A stretch of DNA of 7,520 nt from JARROD01 sp037384225 (GTDB lineage: Bacteria; Pseudomonadota; Gammaproteobacteria; Pseudomonadales; Cellvibrionaceae). A program made the position numbers and the translations under genes. How positions within the stretch are numbered: the stretch's first letter is position 1; each line of letters opens with the position of its first letter. This document shows, one piece after another, positions 1-5,680 of the stretch. The notes beneath the pieces were generated by a model. The model did no database searches, was not told the origin of the DNA, and saw nothing but the letters and a program-made list of their open reading frames with translations. The stretch lies in NCBI GenBank assembly GCA_037384225.1, contig JARROD010000185.1, positions 1 to 7,520 of the forward strand, given 5' to 3'.

Positions 1-1
1 T

Positions 2-124
2 GACATTGCCGAGGCCGTAGGGTTTAAAAATCAACGCTATTTCAGTACATCTTTCAAAAATATAGTGAAATTTACACCCAGTGAATATCGCCGCAATGTC
101 AGCCTGACAACATCTATCCGTTAG
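2..124 (+). CDS. AraC-family transcriptional regulator, C-terminal end only
   Basis: This is the last 40 codons of a gene that begins outside the window; the stop is TAG at 122-124. The visible protein reads D-I-A-E-A-V-G-F then R-Y-F-S-T-S-F-K and F-T-P-S-E-Y-R. This is the signature of the second helix-turn-helix of the AraC/XylS DNA-binding domain (A..xGF....YFs..FKk..g.tPseyR). Such proteins bind promoter DNA as activators or repressors. The effector domain lies outside the window, so the regulon cannot be inferred. The gene converges on the complete AraC-family gene at 145-1059, with 20 bp between the stop codons. The matching parts of the two differ in most residues, so they are separate paralogues, not a recent duplication. 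Confidence 0.88.
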   Translation, partial: DIAEAVGFKNQRYFSTSFKNIVKFTPSEYRRNVSLTTSIR

Positions 125-139
125 AGGCGCCCTAAGGAA

Positions 140-153
140 CAGCGTTAACGCTG
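140..153. repeat. 14-bp perfect palindrome over the 3' end of the minus-strand AraC gene
   Basis: CAGCGTTAACGCTG is a perfect palindrome that contains the TAA stop of the minus-strand regulator, in the 20-bp gap between two convergent genes. No run of T follows on either strand, so it is not a standard intrinsic terminator. It may be a protein-binding site or chance. Confidence 0.4.
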
Positions 154-1059
154 CGATTCCAATCGAAATACTTTGGGGGTTATCCCCATACTGCGCTTGA
201 ACGCGGATGAAAAATGACTGCTGGAAGAAAATCCACAGGAGATGGCGACATTGATTATCGAGCTTTTTGTGCCGATTAACAGGCGTTTGGCTTTCTCAAT
301 ACGCCTTTGAGTCAGATAAGCGTATGGAGTCAGGCCAATTGTATGTTTGAAACACCTTAAAAAATGATATTTACTGAGGCATACGATCTCTCCCATTTCC
401 TCCAGCCCTATATCCTGATCTATATTTTCCTCGATAAATGCCAAAACTCGCTCCAAGGCCTGTTTATTCAGCTTCGGCGTTAGTTCATTTGAATTTTTCA
501 GACGTTTATCGAAACTCTTAAGGGTTTCGACAATAACCAGTGTTGTAATTGACTCGGCGATCAGCTTACCCCATGAGTATTCACCGAGCATAAATCTAAT
601 AATCGATTGACGCAGTTGTTTCAAGGTTGGAGAGAGAGTAAAGTTGTGCCCAGTGAGAAACAAAGGATTTCGTATTGAGATATGCTCTTCAAGCTCACTG
701 CGAAGCACGGGATCATAATAAATCACCAGTAGCCGCGCTGTTGAGTCTTGTTCGCAATCTCTAGCGTAGATTTCCGAATTCTGCTCCACACACCCCATCG
801 AATCCGGCATCCAAAGCTCCTGGGTAAGAACATCTGAATTAAACGCTCTGCATATTTTTGCTGGATAGGTCAGTACGGGAAAACCGATTACCTCTTTTGA
901 AGAAATAAAATAATGTTCATGCGCACCCTCAGCGTGGTAATCAATTCTAATTTTTTCATCCAGGTACTGTTCTCCCCCTACAGATGGAAGAGATCGTGAC
1001 GGTTCTCTAGTCGATAAATTTCCCAAACCGTTATTTTCATCGTCTGATACAAAAATCAT
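145..1059 (-). CDS. AraC-family transcriptional regulator (304 aa)
   Basis: A complete 304-aa regulator with the usual AraC layout. Residues about 1-195 form a ligand or oligomerisation region that I cannot assign to a named effector family. Residues about 205-300 form the double helix-turn-helix: first HTH around 217-240 (LEEMGEIVCLSKYHFLRCFK), linking helix with RRIEKAKRLL at 252-261, second HTH around 267-288 (N-V-A-I-S-C-G-F then H-F-S-S-A-F-K) and the closing G-I-T-P-K-V-F-R at 292-299. The length fits the family. The ATG at 1057-1059 has no strong Shine-Dalgarno sequence in front of it; a 10-bp palindrome (1060-1069) directly abuts it. The gene converges with the AraC fragment at 2-124. 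No target operon is adjacent: the upstream neighbour on this strand is a GlcF-like remnant. The family call is firm; the signal sensed is unknown. Confidence 0.9.
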   Translation of the reverse strand: MIFVSDDENNGLGNLSTREPSRSLPSVGGEQYLDEKIRIDYHAEGAHEHYFISSKEVIGFPVLTYPAKICRAFNSDVLTQELWMPDSMGCVEQNSEIYARDCEQDSTARLLVIYYDPVLRSELEEHISIRNPLFLTGHNFTLSPTLKQLRQSIIRFMLGEYSWGKLIAESITTLVIVETLKSFDKRLKNSNELTPKLNKQALERVLAFIEENIDQDIGLEEMGEIVCLSKYHFLRCFKHTIGLTPYAYLTQRRIEKAKRLLIGTKSSIINVAISCGFSSSSHFSSAFKRSMGITPKVFRLESQR

Positions 1060-1089
1060 AGTTTAAACTCAAACAGCATGAACAGCATG
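1060..1089. promoter_or_regulatory. Palindrome and tandem 9-mers upstream of the AraC-family gene
   Basis: Directly before the minus-strand ATG lies AGTTTAAACT (1060-1069), a perfect 10-bp palindrome. It is followed by two back-to-back copies of AACAGCATG (1072-1080 and 1081-1089). Such an arrangement in the leader of an AraC gene could be an autoregulatory operator, but this is inference from position alone. No clear -10/-35 pair was recognised on the minus strand in 1060-1204. Confidence 0.3.
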
Positions 1090-1261
1090 ACAGCCAGCAA
1101 CTCACCATACACATACGAACACTGACACCATCAGCGATGAACTAAACACATGTATCACCGCTAACCAGTCATGCCTTACCGAAATAAGCATCAACCCCGC
1201 ACACCTATCCGTATCCTATAGTCCCATATTTTTCCACAGTTGCCCCATGAATATTTTTTGA

Positions 1262-1348
1262 CTGCTGTACCAGCACCTCCGATCGGCTTCCCAAATGCAA
1301 TTGGCAACCAATATTGCCGGTGACAATTCTGTCAGGGCCGGCCTCGAG
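1262..1348 (-). pseudogene. Remnant resembling the C-terminus of glycolate oxidase iron-sulfur subunit (GlcF-like)
   Basis: On the minus strand, 1348-1262 reads L-E-A-G-P-D-R-I-V-T-G-N-I-G-C-Q-L-H-L followed by G-S-R-S-E-V-L-V-Q-Q. The string 'PD.IVT.NIGCQ.HL' is the hallmark of the second cysteine-rich (CCG) domain near the C-terminus of GlcF, the [4Fe-4S] electron-transfer subunit of membrane-associated glycolate oxidase; the Cys belongs to that domain. Here the expected 'V.HWIE' ending is lost after V-Q-Q, and the frame runs on as unrelated sequence to a stop at 1205-1207. Upstream (1349-1440) the frame is open but not recognisable. No start, RBS or other GlcF parts are visible. I read it as a leftover of a deleted glc gene. 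The family match rests on one motif from memory, so confidence is moderate. Confidence 0.45.
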
Positions 1349-1507
1349 CATACGGTAGGGCATGGGATAACGCCAAGCCCTAGACGCTATTCGCCCTATG
1401 TTTGTGCCCCGACCCCATGTGATTTGCGGCAGATGCCCATAACGCTTAATGCATTCATTAATTTGCCAATACGCTTGGAAACTCTAACTTAATAAATGTC
1501 ACTTATA

Positions 1508-1534
1508 ATATACCCAAAGCGTTTGAGATTTAGG
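1508..1534 (+). repeat. Left terminal inverted repeat of the MITE-like element
   Basis: 27 bp, an exact reverse complement of 1661-1687; begins ATATACCCAAAGCG and ends GAGATTTAGG. Confidence 0.9.
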
Positions 1535-1660
1535 TCTCCAGAGCACGCCCCTTTTTGCCCCTGGCCGCGTCGCTCCTCCTACCGTGGGGCCCGCCACGCG
1601 GCGTCGTCGCTCCCCCTGCTATTAACAGAAGGGGGAACAAAAATTGACGCACTCTGAAGG

Positions 1661-1687
1661 CCTAAATCTCAAACGCTTTGGGTATAT
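1661..1687 (-). repeat. Right terminal inverted repeat; encodes the end of the McrB/McrC chimera
   Basis: 27 bp, an exact reverse complement of 1508-1534. Read on the minus strand it supplies the last residues P-K-A-F-E-I and the TAG stop (1662-1664) of the 1662-2672 reading frame. Confidence 0.9.
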
Positions 1688-2672
1688 CCAACAATTCCCT
1701 GTGTATATACCGCCATTCGGCATTCAGATCCAACGTACAGATATGGATTCGGCGCTTGCCGAGATTGTATGTTTCCCTTATCCGCTTATCAATCGCCGGG
1801 TAAAGCAGCATACCTTCGGCGTTTTCATCACCGCCGCCACGGCTTCGCAAGTTTTCCAGATAAGAGAATATCTGGTATAGGTTTGCCGAATGAATACTTT
1901 CTTTGTCGTAATAAGTCTGCAGGGTTTTACTGTAGAACTTGGCATCGATGATCAGGCAACGTTGTGCGTATCTAATCGAGATATCCGTCTCCATCGAGGG
2001 CAGGTATTTGAGTTCGGGATCAGTTGCACTCGATGCGTTCCACTTTATTTTTTCTTTTTTGACACTGGCGTTTTTCAAGTGGATTTTATAAAAGTTCAAA
2101 ATAAAATTTTCATACAATCTCCCCATGGCATTGTCGTCCCTGACAAAATCCCGAAAGTGGTACCTGCCCGTCCTTTCATCAACCAGCCATGAAGCGATGG
2201 TAATCTCACAGACATTGAGCAGAAAACGATAGAAACGATTATTGGTGTTGAGTTGCACTCGCCTGAAAACGACGCCGCCACTGCCAAAGCCACTTATCGC
2301 CATGTCCGCGGTAAGACTGCAGCCCGGTGGAATTTCTATACCCGCCCAGCTCAGGATCCGATTGATTGTGGCCCTCTTGCTGGGTGGCTTTATATTGCTC
2401 AGGCACAACAGCATTACCCACATTATTTCAGCGCAGAGTATTTTCGCGGCCGCTGTCGCCGGCGCCAGCTGTTTTTCAAGTTTGCCGATAAATTTACCTT
2501 CGCCCGAGTCTAAATTGTTCACATAGTATCGCTTAATGGAATCCAGGTTCTCGGCATTCCATACCGGCTGTTCAGTGAACAGCGAACCACCACCCAGCAG
2601 GCAATTATCCCGCCAATTGTCTATAACCTTGAACTTTTCCTCTGTTCGGACGTTTCCACAGAATCGACTCAT
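1662..2672 (-). CDS. McrB-type N-terminal domain fused to McrC-type nuclease domain (probable deletion chimera)
   Basis: A 336-aa reading frame made of two parts. Residues about 12-133 (KFKVIDNWRDNCL, GSLFTEQPVW, the helical stretch E-I-M-W-V, then INRILSWAG and GFGSGG) resemble the domain preceding the AAA+ GTPase in McrB-like proteins. Residues about 135-330 resemble the C-terminal half of McrC: N-T-N-N-R-F-Y-R-F-L-L-N-V-C (142-155), FRDFVRDDNAMGRLYENF (173-190), T-D230, then I-I-D243-A-K245 and HSANLYQIFSYL (261-272). D230, D243 and K245 match the PD-(D/E)xK nuclease triad of McrC. Walker A/B motifs and the McrC N-terminus are absent, so NTP-driven translocation and complex formation as in normal McrBC are not expected. 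The junction falls near residue 134 (about 2272). The last six residues come from the MITE. The ATG at 2670-2672 has only a weak GAGA-type RBS. Family assignments are fairly sure; activity is doubtful, and a functional minimal nuclease is the alternative. Confidence 0.75.
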   Translation of the reverse strand: MSRFCGNVRTEEKFKVIDNWRDNCLLGGGSLFTEQPVWNAENLDSIKRYYVNNLDSGEGKFIGKLEKQLAPATAAAKILCAEIMWVMLLCLSNIKPPSKRATINRILSWAGIEIPPGCSLTADMAISGFGSGGVVFRRVQLNTNNRFYRFLLNVCEITIASWLVDERTGRYHFRDFVRDDNAMGRLYENFILNFYKIHLKNASVKKEKIKWNASSATDPELKYLPSMETDISIRYAQRCLIIDAKFYSKTLQTYYDKESIHSANLYQIFSYLENLRSRGGGDENAEGMLLYPAIDKRIRETYNLGKRRIHICTLDLNAEWRYIHRELLDIPKAFEI

Positions 2673-3021
2673 AAAAGCTTATCTCTCATTTGGATATTCA
2701 ATCGCTTTGAACAGTCGTAACCTCAGCGCAGCGAATCCGGGCAAAATTGGCCATATAGGGTTTTGTCACACGACAACGTCGGCTGACACACTGCCCCAGC
2801 AAAGCATCGTTCAATTCAGCATAACCTCTCAATAGCCTGTGGTAGGCACAGTGTCAGGCGGACGTCCGGATCGAAAGCACAAATACCCCGGGTTACTGAG
2901 AAATAATGAAAAACACGCCAAACCATGTGCAGACAATTCGCTTGCCAGTAAACTTGCGGACCGACAAAATACTTAACGGCCACCATCAAATATCACTCAC
3001 CACCCCGGTCAAACAAAAAAC
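2673..3021. other. Gene-poor spacer between the Mcr chimera and the RND remnant
   Basis: About 350 bp between two divergent loci. I see no recognisable gene or RNA. One 39-codon plus-strand frame (ATG 2906-2908 to TGA 3023-3025, starting M-K-N-T-P-N-H) overlaps the GTG start of the RND membrane-fusion remnant by 4 bases in a GTGA arrangement. It has no strong RBS and no recognisable family, so it may be chance or the stub of an upstream partner. The minus-strand side must hold whatever promoter serves the 1662-2672 frame; no clear -10/-35 was found. Confidence 0.4.
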
Positions 3022-3249
3022 GTGAGAAGTCACTCGCTCCATACTCTGCTGCTGTCGCTGCCGTCATTCGCGCTGCTATTGTCTGCCACGGGAACGCACG
3101 CAAATTCCGCATAGGGAGCACCCGTAGCGGTGGAAACGGCTCGAGAGACATCGATTTTCCGCCAGTTGCAGCTCACTGGCACAGTGAACTCGCCGCGTGT
3201 CGCCATGCATTCCCGCGCCGCGAAGCCGGCTCCAACGTGTTCGATATAA
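3022..3249 (+). pseudogene. RND efflux membrane-fusion protein, N-terminal remnant with internal stop
   Basis: The frame from GTG 3022-3024 encodes a signal-peptide-like start (V-R-S-H-S-L-H-T, then LLLSLPSFALLLSATGTHA), then a TAG stop at 3112-3114. The same frame goes on as G-A-P-V-A-V-E-T-A-R-E-T-S-I-F-R-Q-L-Q-L-T-G-T-V followed by N-S-P-R-V-A-M. This is the characteristic start of the mature periplasmic adaptor (HlyD/AcrA type) of RND pumps ('V.....F...v.ltGtv.s.r.a.ls'). The frame ends at TAA 3247-3249 in unrelated residues. A normal adaptor is about 350-400 aa; only about 45 recognisable residues of the mature part remain, so most of the gene is deleted. The pump remnant at 3237-3514 follows directly, in the usual adaptor-then-pump order. 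Non-functional with high likelihood. Confidence 0.75.
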
Positions 3250-3514
3250 AACGTGCAATGATCAAAGCGGTGGCGGCCATTAATCGTGAAGTGCTGGAGC
3301 CGGCCGGCCTGGTGCTGACACCGATCACAGACGATGTGCGCTATGTCGAGGAATCAGTGCACAACGTGTGGAAAAATCTGGCGCTCGGCGCGCTGCTGGC
3401 CACGGCGTGCAGGCCGCCATCGCCGGTGTGCGCCGGGTGTGGCCGGCGGTGCTCGCCTGCACCCAAAAGTGGCCGCCACAGCCGATTCGCATTCCTACGT
3501 CACCCTTAAGATGA
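3237..3514 (+). pseudogene. RND efflux pump inner-membrane permease, two fused internal fragments
   Basis: Fragment 1 (3237 to about 3406) reads V-F-D-I-K-R-A-M-I-K-A-V, A-A-I-N-R-E-V-L, then the stretch T-D-D-V-R-Y-V-E-E-S-V and V-W-K-N-L-A-L-G-A-L-L-A. This is the segment just before and into the second transmembrane helix of AcrB-type pumps, around residue 300-345 in the family. Fragment 2, in another frame from 3407 (V-Q-A-A-I-A-G-V-R-R-V-W-P-A-V-L-A), matches the conserved 'eaa..g...v.paVlast' loop between transmembrane helices 4 and 5. The joint at about 3406 is out of frame and skips roughly 70-100 family residues. After LA the sequence is no longer recognisable and stops at TGA 3512-3514. 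A normal pump is about 1030 aa, so at least three deletions are implied. It is the partner of the adaptor remnant directly upstream. Confidence 0.75.
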
Positions 3515-3525
3515 TAATCTTGACC

Positions 3526-3545
3526 GCCTTAAAAAATTTTAAGGC
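3526..3545. repeat. Inverted repeat before the small membrane protein gene
   Basis: GCCTTAAAA-AA-TTTTAAGGC has 9-bp perfect arms. It lies 14 bp upstream of the ATG at 3560. It could be an operator or a weak hairpin in the leader; there is no typical terminator tail beyond the A/T centre. Confidence 0.4.
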
Positions 3546-3559
3546 CCATAGGATCGCAC

Positions 3560-3976
3560 ATGAAAACACTAAAACATTTTCCTCTCTTCGCCGTTGTTCT
3601 GATCATCTATAATCTACTGGCTATCTTCAGCCACGAAGAATCATCAGTCTTTGGCCTGGTGCTGTTTTCCGTCAACCTGGTATCCGGTGCCGCCCTTGTT
3701 CTCAGTGTTGACACCATGATGATTTTGTTCGGCGTTATCGTTATTTTTATCGAATTGGTAAAAGCGACTCGCTCCTCGGCCGCCTCCGCACTCGACCACG
3801 GTCTATCGACCCTGGTGTTCATCGTATTCCTGCTGGAACTGATTCTGGTCAAAAATATGGGAACGCCGGGGTTTCTGATCCTGACGACCCTCTCTCTGCT
3901 CGATGTCATTGCCGGGTTTACGGTAACCATAAACACCGCACGCAGAGATTTTGCTATAAGTAGAGAATTAAGTTGA
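3560..3976 (+). CDS. Small integral membrane protein of unknown function (138 aa, four predicted helices)
   Basis: A hydrophobic protein with four likely membrane helices at about 9-23, 50-67, 82-98 and 104-124, and a basic C-terminal tail (T-A-R-R-D-F-A at 126-132). A conserved-looking loop between helices 2 and 3 carries K-A-T-R-S-S (68-73) and D-H-G-L-S-T (79-84). I recall similar four-helix 'hypothetical membrane proteins' in proteobacteria with the pattern 'E..KaTR....s..DHglSt' and 'aGF.VTi..ArRDfa', but their function is not known to me. The ATG at 3560 has AGGA (3550-3553) at 6-nt spacing, which supports this start. The gene is intact beside the ruined RND pump; whether it once belonged to that operon cannot be told. 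A minus-strand terminator (4013-4046) lies downstream. Confidence 0.8.
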   Translation: MKTLKHFPLFAVVLIIYNLLAIFSHEESSVFGLVLFSVNLVSGAALVLSVDTMMILFGVIVIFIELVKATRSSAASALDHGLSTLVFIVFLLELILVKNMGTPGFLILTTLSLLDVIAGFTVTINTARRDFAISRELS

Positions 3977-4012
3977 AAAATGACGGAAAGATTACTATTC
4001 TGGGGTCGATAT

Positions 4013-4046
4013 AAAAAAGAGTGCGGGCTTGGAAAAGCACCGCACT
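4013..4046 (-). terminator. Intrinsic terminator, minus-strand orientation
   Basis: The stem AGTGCGG-GCTT (4020-4030) pairs with AAGC-a-CCGCACT (4035-4046) around a GGAA loop, with a single bulged A. On the minus strand the hairpin runs into a tract of six T (complement of 4013-4018). On the plus strand only TTAAAAT follows, so termination should be strongest for minus-strand transcripts entering from the right. It may also slow plus-strand transcripts leaving 3560-3976. Confidence 0.75.
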
Positions 4047-4133
4047 TAAAATAGCGATGAATCGAGAGTTGCAAGTAAAGCAAGTTGGTAAAGGTTTCTG
4101 GTTGAAATCTTAAACCGATTGCTCTTCTTACAG

Positions 4134-4394
4134 TTAGGGAACTAGCAGGTAACGTGCCAAATTTAAAACCTTGCCGCTTACGCCCTTAAAACCCACTATC
4201 CAGCCTACATTAGTGGTAAAACCACCGGAATTTGTAGGCGTCTCAACATCAATAAAGCAGAACATTTTATCACTTTGTGCACCAAAACCTTTCATTTTTC
4301 CTTTTTTTGCACCACAACAAATCTCGGTGTCTATAACTCTGCAATAATTAACAATACCGGTGTTTGTGCAACACGTCTTTTTCGATGGCAACAA
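4134..4394 (-). CDS. Hypothetical Cys-containing small protein (86 aa), doubtful
   Basis: A minus-strand frame with TTG start, reading M-L-P-S-K-K-T-C-C-T-N-T-G and later D-T-E-I-C-C-G-A-K-K-G-K, D-K-M-F-C-F-I-D-V-E and G-G-F-T-T-N-V-G-W-I-V-G-F. It contains six Cys. I do not recognise a family, signal peptide or membrane helix. In favour: a good minus-strand terminator sits about 90 bp downstream, and no other gene explains it; GAAGGG lies just before the TTG. Against: the TTG start, a spacing too short for a good RBS, and a long hairpin-forming sequence (4203-4239) inside it. It might be the tail of a larger lost gene, or not coding at all. Confidence 0.25.
   Translation of the reverse strand: MLPSKKTCCTNTGIVNYCRVIDTEICCGAKKGKMKGFGAQSDKMFCFIDVETPTNSGGFTTNVGWIVGFKGVSGKVLNLARYLLVP
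4203..4239. repeat. Nested inverted repeat (two stacked stems)
   Basis: GCCTACA (4203-4209) pairs with TGTAGGC (4233-4239), enclosing GTGGT (4213-4217) and ACCAC (4221-4225) around an AAA loop. It forms a two-tier hairpin on either strand, without a T-tail. Role unknown; it lies in the spacer upstream of the serine hydrolase and within the doubtful 4134-4394 frame. Confidence 0.5.
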
Positions 4395-4453
4395 AACCCT
4401 TCAGTCATCAAACAGAATACCGAGATTTCAGCTCACCCAAAGGGGGATAATTC

Positions 4454-5680
4454 ATGACAGAGTGCAACCCGGAAGAAGTGGGATTATCATCACAACATCT
4501 TGCCCATATTTCAGCGCACATCGAACGACAATATATAAACACCGGCAGATTCACCGGTGCTTTGACGCTGGTGGCCCGTCAGGGCAAAATTGCATACCTG
4601 CAACCACAGGGGTTAATGGATGTCGAACGCAATAAACCCGTGGCACGGGACACTCTGTTTCGTATTTATTCAATGACCAAACCGGTTACCTCAATCGCGT
4701 TTATGCAACTCTACGAAAAAGGAATGTGTTTACTTGATGAACCTGTCCACAAGTTCATTCCCCAGTGGAAAAATTTAAGGGTATACAAAAGTGGTCTTTA
4801 CCCTGAGTTTATAACCACACCCATGCAACGCCCAATGCTCGTTCACGACCTTCTGACCCATATGTCCGGCCTCACATACGGTTTTATGAACAGAAGCAAT
4901 GTCGACGCCGCCTACCGGTACTTAAAACTCGACGGCAACAACGCTGCACAGGGGTTTACACTGGACACGTTGATTGAACACCTGACGGATTTGCCGCTGG
5001 AGTTCTCACCGGGAACAGCCTGGAATTATTCTGTGTCCACAGATGTACTGGGATACCTGATACAGGTGTTGGCAGATCAACCCCTGGACGACTATCTGCA
5101 AAAAAATATTTTAGACCCCCTGGAAATGGCCGATACGGGATTTTCGGTCAAGCCGGAAAATATTTCGCGCTTCGCCGCCTGCTATGAATATACGCGGGGT
5201 GGGCATTATAAACTGCAGGACGATCCTCAGTCTTCCCACTACCTTCAGCAGCCGAGTTATTTTTCCGGCGGCGGTGGCCTGGTTTCCACGATTAATGACT
5301 ATTTTAATTTTGCCTGCGCGCTACGCAGCGGCGGCTTGTTTAAAGGCAACCGTATAATCGGGCGTAAGACACTCGAATTTATGACGTCCAACCATTTACC
5401 CGGCAACCGCGATTTACCCGGGCTTTCCTCTGGCGCTTTCAGCGAGACATCCTATGAGGGCACGGGATTCGGGCTCGGATTTTCAGTCAAGCTCGATGTT
5501 GCCAAATCAAGGATTAATGGCTCTGTCGGCGAGTATGGCTGGGGCGGCCTGGCGAGCACGACCTTCTACTTTGACCCGGTTGAAGACATTATCACTCTCT
5601 TTATGACCCAGTTGATTCCCTCCAGCAGCTACCCTATCCGCCAGGAATTACGCGCGATGGTAAACGGCGCACTTACCTAG
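4454..5680 (+). CDS. Class C beta-lactamase-fold serine hydrolase / EstB-like esterase (408 aa)
   Basis: A 408-aa penicillin-recognising enzyme of the 'beta-lactamase' (family VIII esterase) superfamily. Motif 1 is S73-M-T-K76 (nucleophile serine and general-base lysine). Motif 2 is Y192-S-V, in E-F-S-P-G-T-A-W-N-Y-S-V-S. H-D-L-L-T-H-M-S-G-L (131-140) is the typical conserved stretch before it. The third motif is W363-G-G (in Y-G-W-G-G-L-A-S-T), as in EstB-type esterases, instead of the KTG of true beta-lactamases. This favours carboxylester hydrolysis over beta-lactam resistance. There is no signal peptide, so a cytoplasmic location is likely. The length is normal for the family. The ATG at 4454 has AGGGGG (4441-4446) at 7-nt spacing. 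No co-directional partner lies within 500 bp on either side, so it is probably monocistronic. The natural substrate is unknown. Confidence 0.92.
   Translation: MTECNPEEVGLSSQHLAHISAHIERQYINTGRFTGALTLVARQGKIAYLQPQGLMDVERNKPVARDTLFRIYSMTKPVTSIAFMQLYEKGMCLLDEPVHKFIPQWKNLRVYKSGLYPEFITTPMQRPMLVHDLLTHMSGLTYGFMNRSNVDAAYRYLKLDGNNAAQGFTLDTLIEHLTDLPLEFSPGTAWNYSVSTDVLGYLIQVLADQPLDDYLQKNILDPLEMADTGFSVKPENISRFAACYEYTRGGHYKLQDDPQSSHYLQQPSYFSGGGGLVSTINDYFNFACALRSGGLFKGNRIIGRKTLEFMTSNHLPGNRDLPGLSSGAFSETSYEGTGFGLGFSVKLDVAKSRINGSVGEYGWGGLASTTFYFDPVEDIITLFMTQLIPSSSYPIRQELRAMVNGALT

Larger units (their letters stand above)
1508..1687. mobile_element. MITE-like palindromic element (about 180 bp, 27-bp perfect TIRs)
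   Basis: The 27 bp at 1508-1534 and at 1661-1687 are exact inverted copies of each other. The symmetry continues imperfectly inward for another 15 bp or so (1535-1549 with 1646-1660). The ends read TATACCC...GGGTATA, compatible with a TA target duplication (1509-1510 and 1685-1686) and inner ends TACCC/GGGTA, as in Tc1/mariner/IS630-type MITEs. The core is GC-rich and itself folds (CGTGG...CCACG near 1583-1598). No transposase is encoded, so mobility would need an enzyme in trans. The right end overlaps the 3' end of the McrB/McrC chimera and supplies its stop codon. A related motif occurs at 6833-6860. The inverted repeat is directly seen; the MITE class is inference. Confidence 0.8.

Noticed and set aside
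1295..1492. Plus-strand open frame of 65 codons
   Set aside because: No RBS; it lies antisense to the GlcF-like remnant, whose minus-strand frame carries the recognisable motif.
1890..2835. Several plus-strand and second minus-strand frames across and next to the Mcr chimera
   Set aside because: They are antisense or alternative-frame shadows of a frame with clear McrB/McrC motifs, and none has an RBS or family resemblance.
3607..4083. Minus-strand frame of 158 codons
   Set aside because: Antisense to the four-helix membrane protein with a good RBS; its 3' half spans the terminator and its residues look like a reverse-strand artefact.
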